Assembly: GCA_039649115.1 (NCBI GenBank) | Contig: JBBWZQ010000031.1 | Coordinates: 1 to 64,000, forward strand | Length of the DNA stretch: 64,000 nt | Source: DATEJJ01 sp039649115 | GTDB lineage: Bacteria; Actinomycetota; Actinomycetes; Mycobacteriales; Micromonosporaceae | Reading direction: 5' to 3' | Part shown: positions 1-8,638 of the stretch, in pieces | Numbering within the stretch: position 1 is the stretch's first letter | Layout of the letters: each line of letters opens with the position of its first letter | Program-made: the position numbers and the translations under genes | The notes under the pieces: generated by a model | What the model saw: the letters and a program-made list of their open reading frames with translations, nothing else | Told to the model about the DNA's origin: nothing | The model's database searches: none

Positions 1-903
1 ACCCTGCTGTCGTCCATCCCGGGCGCGGCGGTCACCAGCATCAAGATTGACGGCGTCCTGCACGAGTTCACCACGATCCCCGGCGTCAAGGAGGACGTGG
101 TCGAGCTGGTCATGAACGTCAAGGAGCTGTGCGTCAGCTCCGACCACGACGAGCCGGTCTCGATGTACCTGCGCAAGCAGGGGCCGGGCGACGTGACCGC
201 GGGCGACATCCAGCCTCCGGCCGGCGTGTCCGTGCACAACGCCGAACTGAAGCTGGCCACGCTCAACGGCAAGGGCCGGCTGGACATGGAGCTGACCGTC
301 GAGCGCGGTCGCGGTTACGTCACCGCCGCGCAGAACAAGCAGGCCGGAGCGGAGATCGGCCGGATCCCGGTCGACTCGATCTACTCGCCGGTGCTCAAGG
401 TCACCTACCGGGTCGAGGCGACCCGGGTCGAGCAGCGCACCGACTTCGACCGGCTGATCATCGACGTCGAGACCAAGGCCTCGATCACCCCGCGCACCGC
501 CCTGGCCTCGGCCGGTTCGACCCTGGTCGAGCTGTTCGGCCTGGCACGCGAGCTGGACGAGACCGCCGAGGGCATCGACATCGGTCCGTCGCCGCAGGAC
601 GCGCAGCTCGCCGCCGACCTGGCGCTGCCGATCGAGGAGCTGGACCTGACCGTCCGCTCGTACAACTGCCTCAAGCGGGAGGGCATCAACACGGTCGGCG
701 AGCTGATCGGCCGCACCGAGGCGGACCTGCTGGACATCCGCAACTTCGGGCAGAAGTCCATCGACGAGGTCAAGATGAAGTTGGCCGGGATGGGCCTGGG
801 CCTGAAGGACTCGGCGCCCGCGTTCGATCCGACCCACGTCGTGGACTCCTTCGCCGAGGTGGACTACGACACCGACGACTACCGCGAGACCGAGCAGCTC
901 TGA
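1..903 (+). CDS. rpoA: RNA polymerase alpha subunit, 5' truncated by window edge
   Basis: This is the alpha subunit of RNA polymerase, which nucleates assembly of the core enzyme and contacts UP elements and activators through its C-terminal domain. The frame is open from base 1, so the true start lies upstream; 300 codons are present, and roughly 40-50 N-terminal residues are missing compared with the usual 340-350. The remaining N-terminal domain is followed by an acidic linker and the helix-hairpin C-terminal domain, recognisable from LPIEELDLTVRSYNCLKR and IRNFGQKSIDEVK. The end is an acidic tail (YDTDDYRETEQL). rplQ follows after 29 bp, the standard actinobacterial order at the end of the ribosomal protein cluster. 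Confidence 0.97.
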   Translation, partial: TLLSSIPGAAVTSIKIDGVLHEFTTIPGVKEDVVELVMNVKELCVSSDHDEPVSMYLRKQGPGDVTAGDIQPPAGVSVHNAELKLATLNGKGRLDMELTVERGRGYVTAAQNKQAGAEIGRIPVDSIYSPVLKVTYRVEATRVEQRTDFDRLIIDVETKASITPRTALASAGSTLVELFGLARELDETAEGIDIGPSPQDAQLAADLALPIEELDLTVRSYNCLKREGINTVGELIGRTEADLLDIRNFGQKSIDEVKMKLAGMGLGLKDSAPAFDPTHVVDSFAEVDYDTDDYRETEQL

Positions 904-932
904 GCGAGAGCCACCGATAGGGAGAGTCCACA

Positions 933-1448
933 ATGCCCACGCCCACCAAGGGCCCGCGCCTCGGCGGCAGCCCCGCGCACGAGCGGCTGATGCTGGCCAA
1001 CCTGGCCACGTCGCTGTTCGAGCACGGAAAGATCACGACCACCGAGGCCAAGGCGAAGCGGCTGCGGCCACTTGCGGAGCGCCTGGTGACCATTGCCAAG
1101 CGCGACGACCTCGCGGCGCGGCGGCGGGTACGCCGGATCGTCCACGAGCGCGAGACCTTCGTCAAGCTGTTCGAGGAGATCGCGCCGCGTTACGTCAACC
1201 GCCCCGGCGGGTACACCCGGATCATCAAGACCGGGATCCGCAAGGGTGACGCGGCGCCGATGGCCATCATCGCCCTGGTCGAGGAGGAATTGGCCACGCC
1301 GGCGGCGGCGCCGGCCAAGGCCGCCCGATCGACCGCGCGCAAGGCCACGAAGGCCGAGGCCGTCGCCGCCCTCGCGGGCGACGACGAGGCCGGGGCGGCG
1401 CGGGCCACACCGGAGCCGGCCGCGGGTGCCGACGACGACGAGGCCTGA
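933..1448 (+). CDS. rplQ: 50S ribosomal protein L17
   Basis: L17 is a structural protein of the large ribosomal subunit near the peptide exit tunnel. The opening MPTPTKGPRLGGSPAHERLM is the conserved L17 N-terminus, and the fold covers about the first 115 residues. The remaining roughly 55 residues are an Ala/Lys-rich then acidic extension ending in DDDEA, common in actinobacterial L17 but absent from the E. coli protein. A GGGAGAG ribosome-binding site sits upstream of the ATG. The gene lies between rpoA and truA and is presumably cotranscribed with both. Confidence 0.97.
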   Translation: MPTPTKGPRLGGSPAHERLMLANLATSLFEHGKITTTEAKAKRLRPLAERLVTIAKRDDLAARRRVRRIVHERETFVKLFEEIAPRYVNRPGGYTRIIKTGIRKGDAAPMAIIALVEEELATPAAAPAKAARSTARKATKAEAVAALAGDDEAGAARATPEPAAGADDDEA

Positions 1449-2301
1449 TTTTTCCGGGTACGAGCCCGGTGTCCCCGGCGGGGGCGCCGGGCTCGTCCGT
1501 CTGCGCCTGGACGTGGCGTACGACGGTACGGACTTCTCCGGCTGGGCCGCCCAGCCCGGCCGGCGTACCGTCGCCGGCGTCCTGCTCGCCGAGCTCACCC
1601 GGCTGCTCACCCTGCCTACGGGCTTGACGGTGGCCGGCCGCACCGACGCGGGGGTGCACGCCACCGGCCAGGTGTGCCATGTGGACGCTCCGGTGGCCGC
1701 CTGGGACCAGGTGCGGGACACCCTGCTGCGGCGGCTGGCCGGGCTGCTCCCGCCGGACGTGCGGGTCACCGCCGTCGCGGCGGTGCCGGTCGGGTTCGAC
1801 GCCCGCTTCGCCGCGCTCGGCCGCCGGTACGAGTACCGGGTCACCGATGCGCCGTGGGGGGCCGATCCGCTGGCCGCCCGGTACACGCTGGCCTGGCCCC
1901 GGCCGCTGGACCTGGACGCGCTGCGCGCCGCCGCGAGCGGCCTGACCGGGAAGCACGACTTCGCGGCGTACTGCCGGCGCAAGGAGCACGCGACGACCGT
2001 GCGCGCGGTCAGCCAGCTGGACTGGCGGCGCGAGCCGGACGGGGTGCTGGTCGCCACGGTGGCGGCCGACGCGTTCTGCCAGTCGATGGTGCGCAGCCTC
2101 GTAGGTGCCCTGCTGGCGGCCGGGGACGGCCGGCAGGCACCCGGGTGGCCAGCCGGGCTGCTGTCCCGCCAGGAGCGGGCCAGCGAGGTCGCGGTGGCCC
2201 CGCCGCACGGGCTGACCCTGGTGGCGGTCGAGTACCCGGCCGATCCGGCGGACTACGCGCGGCGCGCCGCCGCTACCCGGGCCCGCCGGTCACTTGCCTG
2301 A
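1426..2301 (+). CDS. truA: tRNA pseudouridine(38-40) synthase TruA
   Basis: TruA converts uridines 38-40 in the tRNA anticodon arm to pseudouridine. The catalytic aspartate is in GRTDAGVHATGQ; other family signatures are AYDGTDFSGWA and FCQSMVRSLVGALL. The start is uncertain. No ATG is available; GTG 1513 would remove the first beta strand (RLRLDVAYDG), so I chose GTG 1426, which overlaps the end of rplQ by 23 bp and gives 291 aa. A GTC occupies the position where relatives often have the initiator. The 3' end overlaps the convergent gene at 2290 by 12 bp, with no terminator visible between them. Confidence 0.9.
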   Translation: MPTTTRPDFSGYEPGVPGGGAGLVRLRLDVAYDGTDFSGWAAQPGRRTVAGVLLAELTRLLTLPTGLTVAGRTDAGVHATGQVCHVDAPVAAWDQVRDTLLRRLAGLLPPDVRVTAVAAVPVGFDARFAALGRRYEYRVTDAPWGADPLAARYTLAWPRPLDLDALRAAASGLTGKHDFAAYCRRKEHATTVRAVSQLDWRREPDGVLVATVAADAFCQSMVRSLVGALLAAGDGRQAPGWPAGLLSRQERASEVAVAPPHGLTLVAVEYPADPADYARRAAATRARRSLA

Positions 2302-3282
2302 CCGGGCCTGCAGGACGGTCCCCTTCAGGTACCGCTCGATCAGATCGTCGATGAGTGGCTGTACCGTCGCCTGGTCCGCGATCCGCGCGCCGTCGGCCCT
2401 CGCGACCACGCAGTACAGCAGGAAATGCCCGCGCACGTCCCAGCCCAGCCGGGTCGGCGACCGGGCGATGACGTCGCTGGTCCCACCCGCCGGATAGCCG
2501 GTCAGGCGGCCCCTGGTGGCGCTGACGCTGGCCTGGATCCCGTCGGCGACCTGCCGGGCGGCCGCCTCCTCGCGCAGGTTGGCGATGCCGGCGGTGAGGA
2601 CGTAGACCTTGTCGGGCGAGGTCAGCGTGCCGCGCACCACCTGGGTGCAGCCGGCGGCCGACAGCAGGCCGGCCAGGTCGCCGACCACGGCCACCCGGCA
2701 GTCGGCCGACCCCTGGCTCTTGAGCAGCGGGTAGACCCGGCCGCTCGCGGTGACCGTCGCTCCGGGGAAGACCTCGGACACGGTCAGCGGCGCCGGATCG
2801 CGGCTCTGGCTGGCCAGGTCGCGGCCGGTGCCGCCCTGGCCCCCGGTCCCGGTCGCGGTTCCTGCTCCGGTTCCTGTTCCGGCTCCTGCTCCTGCTCCTG
2901 TTCCGGAGAAGGTGAGGTAGCCGGCCGTGGCGAGCACGCCCAGCAGGGCGGCGACGGCGAGGCAGCCGAGCACGGTCAGCAGGCGCCTGGTGCGCGCCGT
3001 TTCCGGAGAGAGGGTGCGGTCCGGGCGCTCGGGCCTGCCGAGCCCGGACCGGGGACCCCGGTCGGACGGGCTGCCGCGACTGGGGCCCGGGTACCGCGAT
3101 CCGGTGTGTTGGTTCGTGTGGTACTTGGGTGAGCCGCGGTGCGCCTGGTCCCGGTACCGCCTGGTGGTGTAGGTCCGGCCGCCCTGGCTGGGTACGGCGG
3201 CCCGGCCGGTGCCCCGGGCAGGCTGCCGGGGGTCGGCCGGCTGCTGCCCGCCGTTTCCCTGGTCACCATGCCCGGACGTCAT
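2290..3282 (-). CDS. hypothetical single-pass membrane protein with Pro/Gly-rich N-terminus
   Basis: I do not recognise the family. The 330-aa product has a disordered Gly/Pro/Arg/Tyr-rich cytoplasmic region of about 110 residues, one transmembrane helix (VLGCLAVAALLGVLATAGYL), a low-complexity Gly/Ala/Thr linker encoded by imperfect 6-bp repeats near 2848-2905, and a C-terminal domain of about 190 residues predicted to be outside the membrane. That domain contains two cysteines (SADCRVAVVG and AAGCTQVV), possibly a disulfide. ATG 3282 was preferred over an upstream TTG because a -10-like TACCCT lies 6 nt before it. It overlaps truA convergently and is divergent from the methyltransferase at 3348. 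Confidence 0.8.
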   Translation of the reverse strand: MTSGHGDQGNGGQQPADPRQPARGTGRAAVPSQGGRTYTTRRYRDQAHRGSPKYHTNQHTGSRYPGPSRGSPSDRGPRSGLGRPERPDRTLSPETARTRRLLTVLGCLAVAALLGVLATAGYLTFSGTGAGAGAGTGTGAGTATGTGGQGGTGRDLASQSRDPAPLTVSEVFPGATVTASGRVYPLLKSQGSADCRVAVVGDLAGLLSAAGCTQVVRGTLTSPDKVYVLTAGIANLREEAAARQVADGIQASVSATRGRLTGYPAGGTSDVIARSPTRLGWDVRGHFLLYCVVARADGARIADQATVQPLIDDLIERYLKGTVLQARSGK

Positions 3283-3288
3283 GCGGCC

Positions 3289-3294
3289 AGGGTA
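3289..3294 (-). promoter_or_regulatory. -10 element TACCCT, predicted leaderless start
   Basis: On the minus strand TACCCT is followed by 6 nt and then ATG 3282. With the usual 6-7 nt from -10 to the transcription start, the mRNA would begin at the start codon. No TTGAC-like -35 was seen. Confidence 0.5.
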
Positions 3295-3335
3295 CCGGTC
3301 GCGGGCGGGTGGGCCGGGGATATGGGCGATCGGGG

Positions 3336-3341
3336 ACAATT
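3336..3341 (+). promoter_or_regulatory. -10 element GACAAT, predicted leaderless start
   Basis: GACAAT is followed by 6 nt and ATG 3348 with no Shine-Dalgarno sequence between. It sits about 45 bp from the divergent -10 at 3289-3294, so both promoters share one small intergenic region. Confidence 0.4.
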
Positions 3342-3347
3342 CTCGGC

Positions 3348-3956
3348 ATGAGCTCGGAGCACTACTTCAGCGCCGAGCCGGGCGCGCGGGCCGACCGGCA
3401 CCGGATCGACTTCTCCGTGGCCGGGCGCGGGTACTCGCTGGTGGCCAGCGGCGGGGTGTTCTCGGCCGGCCGGCTCGACCCGGGTACCGCCGTCCTGCTG
3501 CGCAAGGCTCCGCCGACCGGTCCCCGCGGCGGCGTCTACCTGGACCTGGGCTGCGGCTACGGGCCCATCGCGGCGGTCCTCGCGACCAGTTCCCCGAAGG
3601 CGACGGTGTACGCCGTGGACGTGAACACCCGTGCGCTGGAGCTGGTCCGCGAGAACGCCGCCGAGCTGGGTGTGGCGGACCAGGTGATCGCCGGCACACC
3701 GGACCAGGTACCCGCCGGTGTGCGGTTCGACGAGATCTGGAGCAACCCGCCGATCCGGATCGGCAAGCCGGAACTGCACGCGATGCTGTCCCGCTGGCTG
3801 CCCCGGCTGGCCACCGGCGGCACCGCCTGGCTCGTGGTCGCGCGCCACCTGGGCGGCGACTCGCTGCAGCAGTGGCTGCGGGCGCAGGGCTGGCGGGCCG
3901 ACCGGCACGCGTCCCAGAAGGGGTACCGGGTGTTGCGGGTGACCGCGGATATCTAG
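3348..3956 (+). CDS. class I SAM-dependent methyltransferase, RsmC/MTS type
   Basis: This 202-aa protein resembles the catalytic half of 16S rRNA (guanine1207-N2)-methyltransferase RsmC. It has the SAM-binding motif YLDLGCGYGPIAAVLA, an acidic motif II region (VYAVDVNTRALELV) and the SNPPIRIG motif typical of base N-methyltransferases. It lacks the extra N-terminal domain of the E. coli enzyme, and such single-domain forms are common in actinobacteria. ATG 3348 follows a -10-like GACAAT by 6 nt. Substrate assignment to 16S rRNA is by family and was not tested here. Confidence 0.88.
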   Translation: MSSEHYFSAEPGARADRHRIDFSVAGRGYSLVASGGVFSAGRLDPGTAVLLRKAPPTGPRGGVYLDLGCGYGPIAAVLATSSPKATVYAVDVNTRALELVRENAAELGVADQVIAGTPDQVPAGVRFDEIWSNPPIRIGKPELHAMLSRWLPRLATGGTAWLVVARHLGGDSLQQWLRAQGWRADRHASQKGYRVLRVTADI

Positions 3957-3983
3957 TGACGCGGGCACCCGCCGTGCTCGACA

Positions 3984-5642
3984 ATGCCTGCCGTGGGGTA
4001 TGTGGATGTGGCGGGGGTCGGGCACACGCTGCCGGACGGGCGGCTGCTCTTCGCCGACGTCTCGTTCCGGGTCGGCGAGGGCACCAAGATCGCACTGGTC
4101 GGGCCGAACGGCGCCGGGAAGACGACCCTGCTCCGCATGGTCGCCGGTGACCTGCCGACCCAGCAGGGTGTCGTCGCCCGCTCCGGTGGGCTCGGCGTGA
4201 TGCGGCAGTTCATCGGGATGATCGCGGACGACCAGACGCTCACCGATCTCGCGCTGAGCCTCGCCGTGCCCCGCGTGCGGGTGGCCGGCGAGGGTCTGGC
4301 GGCCGCCGAGCGGCGGCTGCATCTGGCGCCGGCGGACGAGAAGGCCCAGCTCGGGTACGCCAACGCGCTGACCGCGTGGGGCGAGGCCGGCGGGTACGAC
4401 GCGGAGGTGCTCTTCGACACCGTCTCGGTGGTGGTGCTCGATCTGCCCTGGGACAAGGTGCGCGACCGGCCGGTGCGGACGCTGTCCGGCGGGGAGCAGA
4501 AGCGGTTCGCGCTGGAGCTGCTGCTGCGCGGCACCGACGAGGTGCTGCTGCTCGACGAGCCGGACAACTTCCTGGACGTACCGGGCAAGCGCTGGCTGGA
4601 GGGCCGGCTGCGCGAGTCGGCCAAGTCCGTCCTGTACGTCTCGCACGACCGCGAGCTGCTGGCACAGACCGCCGACCGGGTGGTCGCGGTCGAGGGCGGC
4701 TCGGCGTGGGTGCATCCGGCCGGGTTCGCCTCGTGGCACGAGGCCCGGCTGGCCCGGCACGACCGGCTGGAGGAGAACCGGCGCCGCTGGGACGAGGAGC
4801 ACGAGAAGCTGCGCCAGCTCATGCTGATGTACAAGCAGAAGGCGGCGTACAACGACGCGATGGCCTCGCGCTACCAGGCCGCCGTGACCAGGCTGCGCAA
4901 GTTCGAGGAGGCGGGACCGCCGCCGCTGCCGCCCAGGGAGCAGGACATCCGGATGCGCCTGACCGGCGGGCGCACCGGCAAGCGCGCGGTCATGTGCGAG
5001 CAGCTCGAGCTGGACGGGCTGACGTACCCGTTCGACCTGGAGCTCTGGTACGGCGACAGGCTCGCGGTGCTGGGCGGCAACGGTACCGGAAAGTCGCACT
5101 TCCTGCGGCTGCTGGCACGCGGCGGTACCGACCCGGACCCGACCCAGCCGCCGCTGTCCATTGTGGAGCCGGTGACCGCCTCGGGGAGCGCCCGGCTCGG
5201 TGCCCGGGTGCGGCCCGGCCACTTCTCCCAGACGCACGACCGCCCGGACCTGGTCGACCGCTCGCTGGTGGACATCCTGTGGCGGGGAGACGAGCACCGG
5301 ACCGGGATGGACCGGCACGGCGCGATGCGGGTGCTCAACCGGTACGAGCTGGCGGGTCAGGGCGACCAGCTCTTCGGCACCCTCTCCGGTGGCCAGCAGG
5401 CCCGCTTCCTGGTGCTGCTGCTGGAGTTGGGCGGCGCGACCCTGTTGCTGCTGGATGAGCCGACCGATAACCTCGACCTGGCCTCGGCCGAGGCGCTGGA
5501 GGATGGCCTGGCAGGGTTCGAGGGCACCGTCATAGCGGTCACCCACGACCGCTGGTTCACCCGCTCGTTCGACCGCTTCGTGCTCTTCGGGGGTGACGGT
5601 GAGGTGGTCGAGACGACGGAGCCGCAATGGGAGCACGGGTAA
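3984..5642 (+). CDS. ABC-F family ATPase with two nucleotide-binding domains
   Basis: A 552-aa soluble protein with two ABC ATPase domains and no membrane segments, the architecture of ABC-F ribosome-associated factors (EttA, Uup, antibiotic-resistance types). Domain 1 has Walker A GPNGAGKTT, signature LSGGEQKR and Walker B LLLDEPDNFLD. Domain 2 has GGNGTGKSH, LSGGQQAR and LLLLDEPTDNLD. The linker between domains is rich in Glu/Arg (roughly residues 245-310) and is the expected coiled-coil P-site interaction region. Whether it is a housekeeping translation factor or a resistance factor cannot be decided from sequence alone. Its 3' end overlaps the next gene by 16 bp. Confidence 0.9.
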   Translation: MPAVGYVDVAGVGHTLPDGRLLFADVSFRVGEGTKIALVGPNGAGKTTLLRMVAGDLPTQQGVVARSGGLGVMRQFIGMIADDQTLTDLALSLAVPRVRVAGEGLAAAERRLHLAPADEKAQLGYANALTAWGEAGGYDAEVLFDTVSVVVLDLPWDKVRDRPVRTLSGGEQKRFALELLLRGTDEVLLLDEPDNFLDVPGKRWLEGRLRESAKSVLYVSHDRELLAQTADRVVAVEGGSAWVHPAGFASWHEARLARHDRLEENRRRWDEEHEKLRQLMLMYKQKAAYNDAMASRYQAAVTRLRKFEEAGPPPLPPREQDIRMRLTGGRTGKRAVMCEQLELDGLTYPFDLELWYGDRLAVLGGNGTGKSHFLRLLARGGTDPDPTQPPLSIVEPVTASGSARLGARVRPGHFSQTHDRPDLVDRSLVDILWRGDEHRTGMDRHGAMRVLNRYELAGQGDQLFGTLSGGQQARFLVLLLELGGATLLLLDEPTDNLDLASAEALEDGLAGFEGTVIAVTHDRWFTRSFDRFVLFGGDGEVVETTEPQWEHG

Positions 5643-6811
5643 CGGCCACGACCGTCGCGATCGTCGGTGCCGGGCCGTCCGGCCTGACCCTGGCGAACCT
5701 GCTGCACCGCTGCGACGTGCCCTGCGTCGTGGTGGAGCGGCAGAGCATCGAGTACGTGCGGCAGCGCCAGCGGGCGGGCGTGCTGGAGTACCGGGCCAGG
5801 CAGATGTTCCAGGAGTGGGGCCTGGCCGACCGGATCATCGGCGGCGCCTCGTTCGACGGAGTCCTCGAGTTCCGGGTGGACGGGCAGCGCCGGCTGCTGG
5901 CGTACGCGGATGAGGTGGCGGGGCGGGCGCAGTGCCTGATCCCGCAGCAGGTGGTGGTGCAGCGGCTCATCGCCGCGCTCGTCGAGGCCGGAGGCGATCT
6001 CCGGTTCAACGCCGCCGGCGTGGCCGTTCATGATGTCGACGGTCCGCGCCCCCGGGTCACGTACCGGAGCGCGGACGGTATGCAGCACGCGGTCGAGTGC
6101 CAGTACGTGGCCGGCTGCGACGGCTACTACGGACCCAGCCGGATGAGCGTGCCCCCCGGCGTCATGCGGGAGTACTCCTACGACCACGGCATCGGCTGGC
6201 TCACGGTACTCGCCGACGCGTCCCCGCCCCGGTACCCGTTGATAGCGATCAGCGAGCACGGCTACGCGGGCCAGTTCGCGCGCGGGCCGCGCGCCAGCCG
6301 CTTCTACCTGCAGTGCCCGCCCACCGACGACGTGGCGGCCTGGCCTGACGACCGGGTGTGGGAGCAGTTGCGGCTGCGCCTGGCCGACGCCGACCTGCCG
6401 ACCGGTCCGATCACCGAGAAGCGCGTCCTGGAGATGCGCAGCGCGGTCTTCGAGCCCATGTCCTACGGGCGGCTGTACCTCGTCGGCGACGCCGCGCACG
6501 TGATCACGCCCATCGGCGGCAAGGGGATGAACCTCGCGCTGTACGACGCGGACATGCTGGCCCGGGCGCTGCGCGGGTGCGTCCGCGAGGGGAGCGGGCA
6601 ACTGCTGCGGGAGTATTCGGCGACCTGCCTGCGCCGGGTGTGGCGCTACCAGGAGTTCGCCCGCTGGATGTCGGAGATGGTGCACGACGCCGGGGACGAC
6701 TCGCTGGCCGGGCCGTTCCGCCGGCAGTTGGCCCGGGCCCGCCTGGAGGCGGTGCTGACGGTGCCGGCCACCAGGCGGATGTTCGCCGAGTACCAGATCG
6801 GCGTGGCGTAG
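5627..6811 (+). CDS. pobA: FAD-dependent aromatic hydroxylase, 4-hydroxybenzoate 3-monooxygenase-like
   Basis: The 394-aa protein is a group A flavoprotein monooxygenase. It carries the dinucleotide-binding motif VAIVGAGPSGLTLANLL near the N-terminus and the second FAD motif LYLVGDAAHVITPIGGKGMN. Segments such as ERQSIEYVRQRQRAGVLE and PIGGKGMNLALYDADML are close to p-hydroxybenzoate hydroxylase, which turns 4-hydroxybenzoate into protocatechuate with NADPH and O2. No protocatechuate ring-cleavage genes are nearby, so the substrate is inferred by family resemblance. The gene is translationally coupled to the ABC-F gene and ends about 50 bp before the thiamine riboswitch. Confidence 0.8.
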   Translation: MGARVTATTVAIVGAGPSGLTLANLLHRCDVPCVVVERQSIEYVRQRQRAGVLEYRARQMFQEWGLADRIIGGASFDGVLEFRVDGQRRLLAYADEVAGRAQCLIPQQVVVQRLIAALVEAGGDLRFNAAGVAVHDVDGPRPRVTYRSADGMQHAVECQYVAGCDGYYGPSRMSVPPGVMREYSYDHGIGWLTVLADASPPRYPLIAISEHGYAGQFARGPRASRFYLQCPPTDDVAAWPDDRVWEQLRLRLADADLPTGPITEKRVLEMRSAVFEPMSYGRLYLVGDAAHVITPIGGKGMNLALYDADMLARALRGCVREGSGQLLREYSATCLRRVWRYQEFARWMSEMVHDAGDDSLAGPFRRQLARARLEAVLTVPATRRMFAEYQIGVA

Positions 6812-6861
6812 CCAGCTGTTGCGGTACGTGGAGATATTGCCTACGGTCGGAGAGGTACATC

Positions 6862-6950
6862 CACGGGAGTCCGGAGCACCGGGCTGAGAGGAGGGCTACG
6901 GCGCCCTCGACCGTACGAACCTGATCCGGGTAATGCCGGCGCAGGGAGGA
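6862..6950 (+). promoter_or_regulatory. TPP riboswitch (THI element)
   Basis: The leader of the thiamine operon contains the conserved blocks of the thiamine pyrophosphate aptamer: CGGGAGTCC at the 5' stem, GGGCTGAGAGG, and the 3' block ACCTGATCCGGGTAATGCCG followed by GCAGGGAG. It lies directly before the ATG at 6957. The distal GGGAGGAGCC contains the ribosome-binding site, so control by sequestering the start site is likely, as is usual in actinobacteria, although no expression platform was modelled. Confidence 0.95.
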
Positions 6951-6956
6951 GCCTCC

Positions 6957-7592
6957 ATGACCGCTCCACTCGGTCGACTGCATCTGGTCACCGACGCGCG
7001 GCCCGGCCGCGACCCGGTGCGTGTGGTGCGCGAGGCGCTGCGCGCCGGCCACCCGCTCGTGGTGCAGGTGCGGGTCGAGGACGAGGTCTGTGACCGGGAC
7101 GCGTTCGATCTGGCCGCGCGGATCCTCGAGCTGTGCCGCGCCGCCGGCGCCACCTGCCTGGTCAACGACCGGCTGGACGTCGCGCTCGCGGTGGGGGCCG
7201 ACGGCGGGCACGTGGGCGCCGAGGACCTTCCGGTGGGCGCGGCGCGGCGGGTGCTCGGGCCGCGGGCGGTGCTCGGCGCGACGGTGCGGGACCCGGTCGC
7301 CGCGCGGGCGGCGGTGGCACAGGGGGCGAGCTACCTGGGCGTGGGGCCGGCGTTCCGGACCGGTACCAAGGCCGGCCTGCCGGACCCGATCGGGGTGGCC
7401 GGCATCGGGGCGGTGGCGGCTGCCGTGGACGTACCGGTGATCGCGATCGGTGGGATCACCGCCGCGCGGGTACCGGAGCTGGCCGGGGCGGGCGCCTACG
7501 GCGTGGCGGTGGTGGGCGCGGTGTGCGCCGCACCGGATCCGGCCGGCGCGACCGCCGAACTGCTGGCCGCGCTGCACGGCGGTGGCCCGTGA
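6957..7592 (+). CDS. thiE: thiamine-phosphate synthase family protein (first of two)
   Basis: ThiE joins HMP-PP and THZ-P to form thiamine phosphate. The 211-aa TIM-barrel protein keeps the VNDR motif (Mg/pyrophosphate region), HVGAEDLP, a phosphate loop with GTKAG and the C-terminal IGGI glycine motif. The usual Q-x-R-x-K pyrophosphate motif is replaced by VQVRVED, so the lysine is missing, while the second copy at 9602 has REK but not VNDR. One of the two may be the thiazole tautomerase TenI. ATG 6957 follows a GGGAGGAG ribosome-binding site within the riboswitch leader, and the 3' end overlaps thiO in a GTGA. Confidence 0.85.
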   Translation: MTAPLGRLHLVTDARPGRDPVRVVREALRAGHPLVVQVRVEDEVCDRDAFDLAARILELCRAAGATCLVNDRLDVALAVGADGGHVGAEDLPVGAARRVLGPRAVLGATVRDPVAARAAVAQGASYLGVGPAFRTGTKAGLPDPIGVAGIGAVAAAVDVPVIAIGGITAARVPELAGAGAYGVAVVGAVCAAPDPAGATAELLAALHGGGP

Positions 7593-8638
7593 CGGCTCCC
7601 GTGGCGGTCGTCGGCGCGGGCGTGATCGGCCTGGCGATCGCGTGGCGGCTGGCCGGGCGCGGCTGTCCGGTGACGCTGTACGACCCGGCACCCGGTTCGG
7701 GAGCGTCCACAGTGGCCGCCGGCATGCTCGCGCCCGTGGGGGAGGCGAGCTTCGGCGAGGCCGCGCTCTCCCGGCTGCTCGTCGAGGGTGCGCGCCGCTG
7801 GCCGGCCTTTGCCGCCGAGCTCGCCGAGGCTGCCGGCACCGGCGTCGGGTACCGGGACTGCGGGGCGCTGCTGGTCGCCCGTACCGCCGACGACCTGGCC
7901 GTGGTGCGGCGGTTGTGCGCGTACCAGGCGAGCCTGGGGCTGGCCAGCGTCGAGCTGCGGGCCGCCGAGCTGCGCGAGCGGGAGCCGCTGCTCGCCCCGC
8001 GCGTGCGGGGTGGCGCGCTGCTGCCCGGCGACCACCAGGTGGACCCGCGGCGGGTGGTGGCCGCGCTGCTGGTGGCGGTCGAACGGGCGGGCGTACGGGT
8101 GGTGCGCCGCGAGGTCACCGATCTGTCCACCGTGGCGGAACCGGTGCGCGTGCTGTCGGCCGGGTGGCGCAGCGGGTACCTCGCCGGGCTTCCCGTCCGG
8201 CCGGTGAAGGGTCAGCTGCTCCGGCTGCGCGGTACCGGCCTGCGGCACGTCATCCGCGGGTACGTGGACGGGCGCTGCGTCTATCTGGTACCACGGCTGG
8301 ACGGCGAGGTGGTGGTCGGCGCGACCACGGAGGAGCGGGCCGATACCGCGGTCACCGCCGGCGCGGTGCGGGAGCTGCTCTGCGCGGCGGTCGACCTGGT
8401 ACCGGAGCTGGCCGAGTACGAGCTGGTCGAGGCGCGGGCCGGGTTGCGCCCCGGTACCCCCGACAACGCCCTCGTCCTCGGCGAGCTGCGGCCGGACGTG
8501 TTCGTCGCCACCGGCCACTACCGGCACGGCGTGCTGCTCGCACCGGTCACCGCGGACGCCGTCGCCGATCTCGTGGCCGGCCACGCCCCACCGGCGGTCG
8601 TGCGGCCGTTCGGCCCGGAGCGCTGGCGAGATGCCTGA
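7589..8638 (+). CDS. thiO: glycine oxidase ThiO
   Basis: ThiO oxidises glycine to the imine (dehydroglycine) that supplies C2-N3 of the thiamine thiazole ring. The 349-aa protein begins with the FAD-binding motif VAVVGAGVIGLAIAWRLAGR, includes the DAO-family STVAAGMLAP segment, and ends with the conserved VFVATGHYRHGVLLAP motif of glycine/D-amino-acid oxidases. GTG 7589 overlaps the thiE stop codon, so translation is coupled. It is followed, overlapping by 8 bp, by thiS. Aerobic bacteria with ThiO usually lack ThiH, and none is seen here. Confidence 0.95.
   Translation: MTAPVAVVGAGVIGLAIAWRLAGRGCPVTLYDPAPGSGASTVAAGMLAPVGEASFGEAALSRLLVEGARRWPAFAAELAEAAGTGVGYRDCGALLVARTADDLAVVRRLCAYQASLGLASVELRAAELREREPLLAPRVRGGALLPGDHQVDPRRVVAALLVAVERAGVRVVRREVTDLSTVAEPVRVLSAGWRSGYLAGLPVRPVKGQLLRLRGTGLRHVIRGYVDGRCVYLVPRLDGEVVVGATTEERADTAVTAGAVRELLCAAVDLVPELAEYELVEARAGLRPGTPDNALVLGELRPDVFVATGHYRHGVLLAPVTADAVADLVAGHAPPAVVRPFGPERWRDA

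Noticed and set aside
1513..2301. truA start at GTG 1513
   Set aside because: It would remove the first beta strand of the fold; GTG 1426 keeps it. The call is not certain.
3279..5636. Long antisense frame opposite the methyltransferase and ABC-F genes
   Set aside because: No recognisable domain, biased composition, fully overlapped by well-supported genes.
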